Shown: in pieces, positions 60,338-64,000 of the stretch
How the letters are laid out: each line of letters opens with the position of its first letter
Numbering within the stretch: the stretch's first letter is position 1
Assembly: GCA_011525695.1 (NCBI GenBank)
Contig: WYBX01000084.1
Location: forward strand, 34,266 to 98,265
Reading direction: 5' to 3'
DNA: 64,000 bases
From: Verrucomicrobiia bacterium
GTDB lineage: Bacteria; Verrucomicrobiota; Verrucomicrobiia; Opitutales; Opitutaceae
Position numbers and translations under genes: made by a program
Notes under the pieces: generated by a model
What the model saw: only the letters and a program-made list of their open reading frames with translations
Databases searched by the model: none
Told to the model about the DNA's origin: nothing

Positions 60338-60356
60338 AAGCGGCGTCCCGCCGCTT
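60338..60356. repeat. GC-rich hairpin after wzc
   Basis: AAGCGGCG-TCC-CGCCGCTT, a perfect 8-bp stem 57 bases after the Wzc stop. It may end the unit, but no T-run follows; it resembles the other intergenic repeats here. Confidence 0.55.
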
Positions 60357-60447
60357 GCCGGTTGAGAAAGCCGTAAGATGCCGCTTCCACGTGGCACTGC
60401 GATGCCTGTCTCATTCTTGTGGGGCGAATGGAACGTCACCGCGGCGA

Positions 60448-61443
60448 TCAGCTGCTGGCGGCCCGACGCAGCCGATCATTGATCGCTTCGCCCAGCCCGT
60501 CCTCCGGGGCGAGCTCGACGTGGACCTTCCTGAAACCGCCGGCATCGATTTGACGCAGTGCGGCAAAGAGCCGGCGGGCGACGCCAGCCAGTCTACCCCG
60601 GTGGTCGAGCCAGAATACGTTCGCCGCGGGTTTTTCTTTCGGCCGTCGCAGGAGGAGGTAGGCCTCATTGGGCAGCCGCCGTCCGGGCAGCCGGCGGTGG
60701 AGCTGCACGGGTGTCTTTGGGCTGTAGTGCCGTGCCATGAGCCCCGGGGCGACCTGGCTCCGTCCGCCATTCCCCGCATGGACCGGTTGCGGTTTCCGGA
60801 TCGGCACGGGCTGGCCAAGCACGCGGGCGATTTCCTCCCGGGTGATTGCTCCGGGCCGCAGGACGGCGGGGCGGGTGGGATCGCGCAAATCGACAATGGT
60901 CGACTCGACGCCGATCCGGGCCGGCCCACCATCGAGGATGTGAGCGATCCTGGACCCCAGCCCCTGGCGCACATGCTCCGCCGTAGTGGGACTCACGTAG
61001 CCGAACGGGTTGGCACTTGGCACCGCAAGGGGGACGGCTGCGAGCCGGAGCAAACGCCGGAGCAGCGGATGGCTCGGCATCCGGACAGCGACGCTCGGGA
61101 GTCCCGCGGTCACGAGGTCGGGAATGAAGGCGGTCTTGGCCAGGACCAGCGTGAGCGGACCCGGCCAGAACTGCGCCGCAAGCCGTCGCGCGGGCCCGTT
61201 CAGCACACAAATCGCCTCGAGCTCGGCGCGGGCGTGCACATGCACAATCAGCGGGTCGGTCTGCGGGCGGCCCTTGGCCTTGAAGATGCGCCGGCAGGCG
61301 CGTGCATCGAGGGCATTCGCGGCGAGTCCGTAAACGGTTTCTGTCGGGACGGCGACGAGCTCGCCTTGTTGCAACCGCCGCGCCAGGAATCGCAGGTTGC
61401 GGGGTGTGCCGCGATAAATCCGGGCTGAACGCTTGGATGTCAT
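60448..61443 (-). CDS. Threonylcarbamoyl-AMP synthase (Sua5/TsaC family)
   Basis: 331 residues. The YrdC domain shows GELVAVPTETVYGLAANAL, FKAKGRPQTDPLIVHV, WPGPLTLVL, VAVRMPSHP, PLAVPSANPFGYVSPT and GVESTIVDL. A C-terminal Sua5-type extension (about 250-331; APGLMARHYSP linker) makes it the longer Sua5 form. It makes threonylcarbamoyl-AMP for t6A37 modification of ANN-decoding tRNAs. It lies 58 bases downstream of rpsR on the same strand. Confidence 0.92.
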   Translation of the reverse strand: MTSKRSARIYRGTPRNLRFLARRLQQGELVAVPTETVYGLAANALDARACRRIFKAKGRPQTDPLIVHVHARAELEAICVLNGPARRLAAQFWPGPLTLVLAKTAFIPDLVTAGLPSVAVRMPSHPLLRRLLRLAAVPLAVPSANPFGYVSPTTAEHVRQGLGSRIAHILDGGPARIGVESTIVDLRDPTRPAVLRPGAITREEIARVLGQPVPIRKPQPVHAGNGGRSQVAPGLMARHYSPKTPVQLHRRLPGRRLPNEAYLLLRRPKEKPAANVFWLDHRGRLAGVARRLFAALRQIDAGGFRKVHVELAPEDGLGEAINDRLRRAASS

Positions 61444-61501
61444 GGCACGAAAAAGGCCGGAGCGATTCTCCGGCCGTCAAAGTGCAGGCTGGAAGGGGCG
61501 C

Positions 61502-61696
61502 TTATTGCGCAAGCAGCATGTTGCGCGAATGCTTGATCGTGCGGGTCACGGCGCGCTGATGCTTGGCGGAAAGCCCGGTGTACTTGCGCGGCAGGATCTT
61601 CCCCGTGTCGGTGACATAGCGGACCATCGCCTGCGGCGTCGTGAACGGGATTTCCGCGGGTGTCGGAGTCTGCTGGGTTTGTTCGGGAGTGCTCAT
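61502..61696 (-). CDS. rpsR: 30S ribosomal protein S18
   Basis: 64 residues, shorter than the usual 70-80. The diagnostic core is Y.DTGKILPRKYTGLSAKHQRAVTRTIKHSRNMLLAQ (matched here as VTDTGKILPRKYTG and HQRAVTRTIKHSRNMALL-type). The N terminus is Thr/Pro/Gln-rich and lacks the Cys-x2-Cys zinc ribbon, so it is the cysteine-free type. S18 pairs with S6 in the small-subunit platform. The S6 gene usually next to it is absent, which hints at a duplicated or relocated rpsR. A 38-bp palindrome lies upstream. Confidence 0.92.
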   Translation of the reverse strand: MSTPEQTQQTPTPAEIPFTTPQAMVRYVTDTGKILPRKYTGLSAKHQRAVTRTIKHSRNMLLAQ

Positions 61697-61792
61697 GCTC
61701 GAAAAGAAAGGAAGAAGCTGGGTGCCGCCGAGGCGTTGTCAACGGGCTTTTTCGTCCCGGAGCGCCGCAGCGGGGGAGCGGAGCCCTGACCC

Positions 61793-61830
61793 TGCCAGAT
61801 CGGTGTTACGATCGTAACATCGATCTGGCA
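61793..61830. promoter_or_regulatory. 38-bp near-perfect palindrome upstream of rpsR
   Basis: 18 of 19 base pairs match; the only mismatch is G-T. The centre is the perfect 14-base GTTACGATCGTAAC and the outer arms are TGCCAGATCG / CGATCTGGCA. It lies between the MscS stop (61844) and the rpsR start (61696). No T-run, so not a standard terminator; a dimer- or tetramer-binding operator, or a structured S18 leader, is likely. Confidence 0.6.
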
Positions 61831-61843
61831 GCGGCGCTCGATC

Positions 61844-62539
61844 CTACCGCCCGGGCAGCTTGGGCGACATCGTGGCGGGATCGGGGAGCGACATGAGCGG
61901 ATTGGCCGGTGCCGCCTTGGTCGAAGCCGGTTCGTCGGACGGATGGGAGGATGGCGGCGGGAGGCTGGCGGCAATCGGGCTGTGCAACTGGTGCACGAGC
62001 GTGACGGCAGGCATGTGAGCGCGGCGTTTCAGGGTTTTCTGGAAGAAGAGATTGTTCGGGATCTGCACCAGACGGCCATCCTCGGCGAGGAGCGTGGTGA
62101 AGAAGTAGTTCAAGTCGATCACCCGCCCCTTCACGGGTTCGCCCGCGATCTCGATGTCATCTCCAATCTGGAACGGACGGAGAAACAGAATCAGGAAGAC
62201 GGACGACGGGTTGCTCAGAAGGCTCCATACCGCGACAAAACCGATCGCGACCATCGCCAGGATGGTGGAAAGCATGCCCCAGATGCCGCCCAGTTCGAAG
62301 CCGAGCACCCCGAGCACGAGCACGGTTGCGAGGATCCGAACGACCCACTTGAGGACATTCCGGAACGGAAGGACATCCGCATCGGTAAGGCTGGTCCGGG
62401 CGGCAAGCAGCCGGAGTGCGCGGCCCAGCACAAAGTTGATGATCGTGGCGCCGACGATGATGGCCAGCGCCAGTGGCAGGGCGGCGACCAGGGTGGGGAC
62501 GTAGGCGGTGATGCGTTCGATGATGAGGTTGGGTTCCAT
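61844..62539 (-). CDS. Small-conductance mechanosensitive channel (MscS family)
   Basis: 231 residues from the ATG at 62539 (MEPNLIIERI); a longer in-frame extension to 62698 lacks homology. Three hydrophobic helices are followed by the pore helix region (VAIGFVAVWSLLSNPSSVFLILFLRPFQIGDDIEIAG) and the beta domain (GRVIDLNYFFTTLLAEDGRLVQIPNNLFFQ). The C-terminal cage is short and ends in a Pro-rich tail. It would open under membrane tension to release solutes. Confidence 0.88.
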   Translation of the reverse strand: MEPNLIIERITAYVPTLVAALPLALAIIVGATIINFVLGRALRLLAARTSLTDADVLPFRNVLKWVVRILATVLVLGVLGFELGGIWGMLSTILAMVAIGFVAVWSLLSNPSSVFLILFLRPFQIGDDIEIAGEPVKGRVIDLNYFFTTLLAEDGRLVQIPNNLFFQKTLKRRAHMPAVTLVHQLHSPIAASLPPPSSHPSDEPASTKAAPANPLMSLPDPATMSPKLPGR

Positions 62540-62855
62540 GACAAAGTACGGGCTAGACGGTGAGTGGCGGAACGCCCTGGACCGGCCGGTCATTCGCGAT
62601 TCGAGCCGGCGCGAGGTGCATGCTGGTCTCCGGGGGGCAACGGCGGGGGCCGGTGGGAGACAGCGCCTTAAGATTCGCGCAGAACGGGGGGATGTCAACG
62701 CAGGGTCGCCAGTGGTTGTGCGCAGGTCTGGGAGAAACCGGACAACGACCGAAGCAAACGCTCAATTGAGCAGAGTGCGCAGGGCGTGGCTTTTTGCTGC
62801 GCCCCTCGGAAGCCCCTCTTGATACCGCTCCGCGTCTCCCCCTAGGATCGGAAAC
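62540..62855. other. Divergent 316-base gap (mscS / dehydrogenase)
   Basis: No credible gene. Both flanking genes should be promoted from here, but I could not identify convincing -35/-10 boxes. Confidence 0.5.
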
Positions 62856-63851
62856 ATGAGCCCGCGCCCCAAGGTCGTCGTCACCGATTTTCTGACCGAG
62901 CCGCTCGATTGCGAGCGGCGGATCCTGGGCGACGTGGCGGAAGTCAAGGCCCTGAACGCGCGGTCGGAGGAGGAACTCGTCGGCCGGGTCGAAGACGCCG
63001 ATTGCATCATCCTTTTTCATCTCCTGCGGATCACCCGCCGGACCATCGAGCGGCTGCAAAAGTGCCGGCTGATCGTCCGGGCGGGCGTCGGGTTCGACAA
63101 CGTGGATGTCGAGGCCGCGCGCGAACGCGGGATTCCGGTGGCGAACGTGCCGGATTACGGCACGGAGGAGGTGGCGGACTCCGCGCTGGGCATGGCGCTC
63201 ACGCTCACCCGGGGCATCCATCAGCTCAACGGCCGTCTCCAGGGTGGTAATGGCCCCTGGAGCCACGTCCCGGCCGCACCCCTCCGGCGGCTGCGGGGAC
63301 GCACCTTTGGCGTGATCGGACTCGGCCGGATCGGCACCGCCGCCGCCCTGCGGGCAAAGGCGTTCGGCATGGACGTGCTGTTCCATGATCCGTTTGTGCC
63401 TCAGGGACGCGACAAGTCATTGGGTGTGCGGCGGGCGGAAACGCTGGAGGAATTGCTCCGCCAGTCATGGATTGTCAGCGTTCATTGTCCGCTCACCCCG
63501 GCCACCCGGCACCTGTTGAATCGCGAGACACTGAAGCAAATGCCGCCGGGCGCTTACGTGGTGAATACTGCACGCGGTGCGGTGGTGGACACCGTGGCTG
63601 TCCTGGAGGCGGTGACCAGCGGACGGCTCGCCGGCGCGGGGCTTGACGTGCTGGAAACCGAGCCGCCGGCGGCGGACCACCCGCTGATAGCAGCGTGGCG
63701 TGATCCCGGGAACCCGTTGCGCGACCGGATCATCATCAATCCGCATGCCGCGTTTTATTCGGAGGAGGGAGCGGTTGAGATGCGGGAGAAGGCCGCGAAA
63801 AACTGCCGTCGGGTCCTGCAAGGCGAGTTGCCCTGGAATGTGGTGAGCTGA
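62856..63851 (+). CDS. D-isomer 2-hydroxyacid dehydrogenase (C-terminal-binding-protein type)
   Basis: 331 residues. Catalytic-domain start (KVVVTDFLTEPLDCERRIL); Rossmann motif GVIGLGRIGTAAALRAKAFGM; VHCPLTPATRHLLNRETLKQMPPGAYVVNTARGAVVD with the substrate Arg; GLDVLETEPP with the active-site Glu; NPHAAFYSEE with the catalytic His. This arrangement is the CtBP/phosphoglycerate-dehydrogenase-like subgroup. The substrate could be 3-phosphoglycerate or another 2-hydroxy acid. The lack of an ACT domain argues against canonical SerA. Confidence 0.9.
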   Translation: MSPRPKVVVTDFLTEPLDCERRILGDVAEVKALNARSEEELVGRVEDADCIILFHLLRITRRTIERLQKCRLIVRAGVGFDNVDVEAARERGIPVANVPDYGTEEVADSALGMALTLTRGIHQLNGRLQGGNGPWSHVPAAPLRRLRGRTFGVIGLGRIGTAAALRAKAFGMDVLFHDPFVPQGRDKSLGVRRAETLEELLRQSWIVSVHCPLTPATRHLLNRETLKQMPPGAYVVNTARGAVVDTVAVLEAVTSGRLAGAGLDVLETEPPAADHPLIAAWRDPGNPLRDRIIINPHAAFYSEEGAVEMREKAAKNCRRVLQGELPWNVVS

Positions 63852-63871
63852 TTGGCCAGCTGTACGCCTCG

Positions 63872-64000
63872 TTAGTGCTCGTTCAGGAGCGAGTCGAGAT
63901 TCAGGGCGTCCGTGGACATCGCGAGCGAACCGTCGGCGTTGCGCGGCCACTGCTCGCGCGGGCGATCGCAGTAGAGTTCCAGTCCATTGCCGTCCGGATC
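63872..64000 (-). CDS. VOC-family (glyoxalase/dioxygenase) protein, C-terminal fragment
   Basis: 42 C-terminal residues are visible; the gene continues past the right edge. DPDGNGLELYCDRP is the terminal metal-site motif of VOC proteins (Glu ligand), of the CatE-like type. The stop is TAA at 63872, convergent with the dehydrogenase gene, which ends 20 bases away. Only the family can be stated. Confidence 0.82.
   Translation of the reverse strand, partial: DPDGNGLELYCDRPREQWPRNADGSLAMSTDALNLDSLLNEH

Noticed and set aside
60448..61443. Plus-strand 364-codon frame opposite the Sua5 gene
   Set aside because: Antisense to a gene with all YrdC motifs; no domain of its own.

Overview
The window is GC-rich bacterial chromosome. 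It holds no ribosomal RNA operon, phage, transposase or CRISPR array. Several traits point, as an inference, to Verrucomicrobiota and most likely an Opitutaceae-type organism. These are a secreted protein built of MBG/YDG and Ig repeats with a duplicated C-terminal beta domain, Tat-like Gfo/Idh oxidoreductases, many short intergenic hairpin repeats, and Gram-negative envelope genes (Wza, outer-membrane beta-barrel).

Positions 1-46211, all on the minus strand, form one very long exopolysaccharide (EPS) locus. In the direction of transcription it starts with a NusG/RfaH-like antiterminator (46211) and a priming glycosyl-1-phosphate transferase. Three enzymes of the UDP-2,3-diacetamido-uronic acid pathway follow (WbpB-, WbpD- and WbpE-like; the WbpA-like dehydrogenase lies at 16375-17748). 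Next come a Wzc-like chain-length protein without a usable P-loop, a VpsJ-like protein and a core of lower GC content (about 26-38 kb). The core holds glycosyltransferases, a FemAB-like transferase next to an aberrant tRNA-like gene, an asparagine-synthase-like amide ligase lacking its glutaminase cysteine, a Wzy-type polymerase, a polysaccharide deacetylase, and an O-acylation group (acyltransferase-3, MBOAT, SGNH-like). After it come a giant secreted pectate-lyase-fold/MBG-repeat protein, a Wzx-type flippase, the WbpA-like dehydrogenase, a DUF218 protein and a deacetylase-GT4 fusion.

The same strand then continues, with 4-base overlaps or short gaps, into a compact NRPS-PKS assembly line (12877 to 788) and a cysteine-rich partner protein running off the left edge. 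Domains in order: A-PCP (proline-type code); KS-AT (malonyl-type); ACP-aminotransferase-C-A(glycine-type code, with an embedded N-methyltransferase)-PCP-TE (cysteine nucleophile). Read colinearly this predicts a small Pro-malonate-derived beta-amino acid joined to N-methylglycine. Its placement at the end of an EPS operon is the most unusual feature here.

Positions 46.2-64 kb are mostly housekeeping and accessory genes: two uncharacterised proteins, a Tat-type Gfo/Idh oxidoreductase with a clear terminator, a Cache-HAMP membrane protein, a DEAD-box helicase, a HAD phosphatase and HisC. A second EPS export unit on the plus strand follows (outer-membrane barrel, Wza, Wzc-type tyrosine kinase with intact P-loop and tyrosine tail). 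It supplies the export and kinase functions missing from the main cluster. The right end carries threonylcarbamoyl-AMP synthase, ribosomal protein S18, a small MscS channel, a D-2-hydroxyacid dehydrogenase and the end of a VOC-family gene.

Intergenic regions are rich in short perfect hairpins. One family keeps a CTCCGT loop while its stems covary. A near-perfect 38-bp palindrome precedes rpsR.
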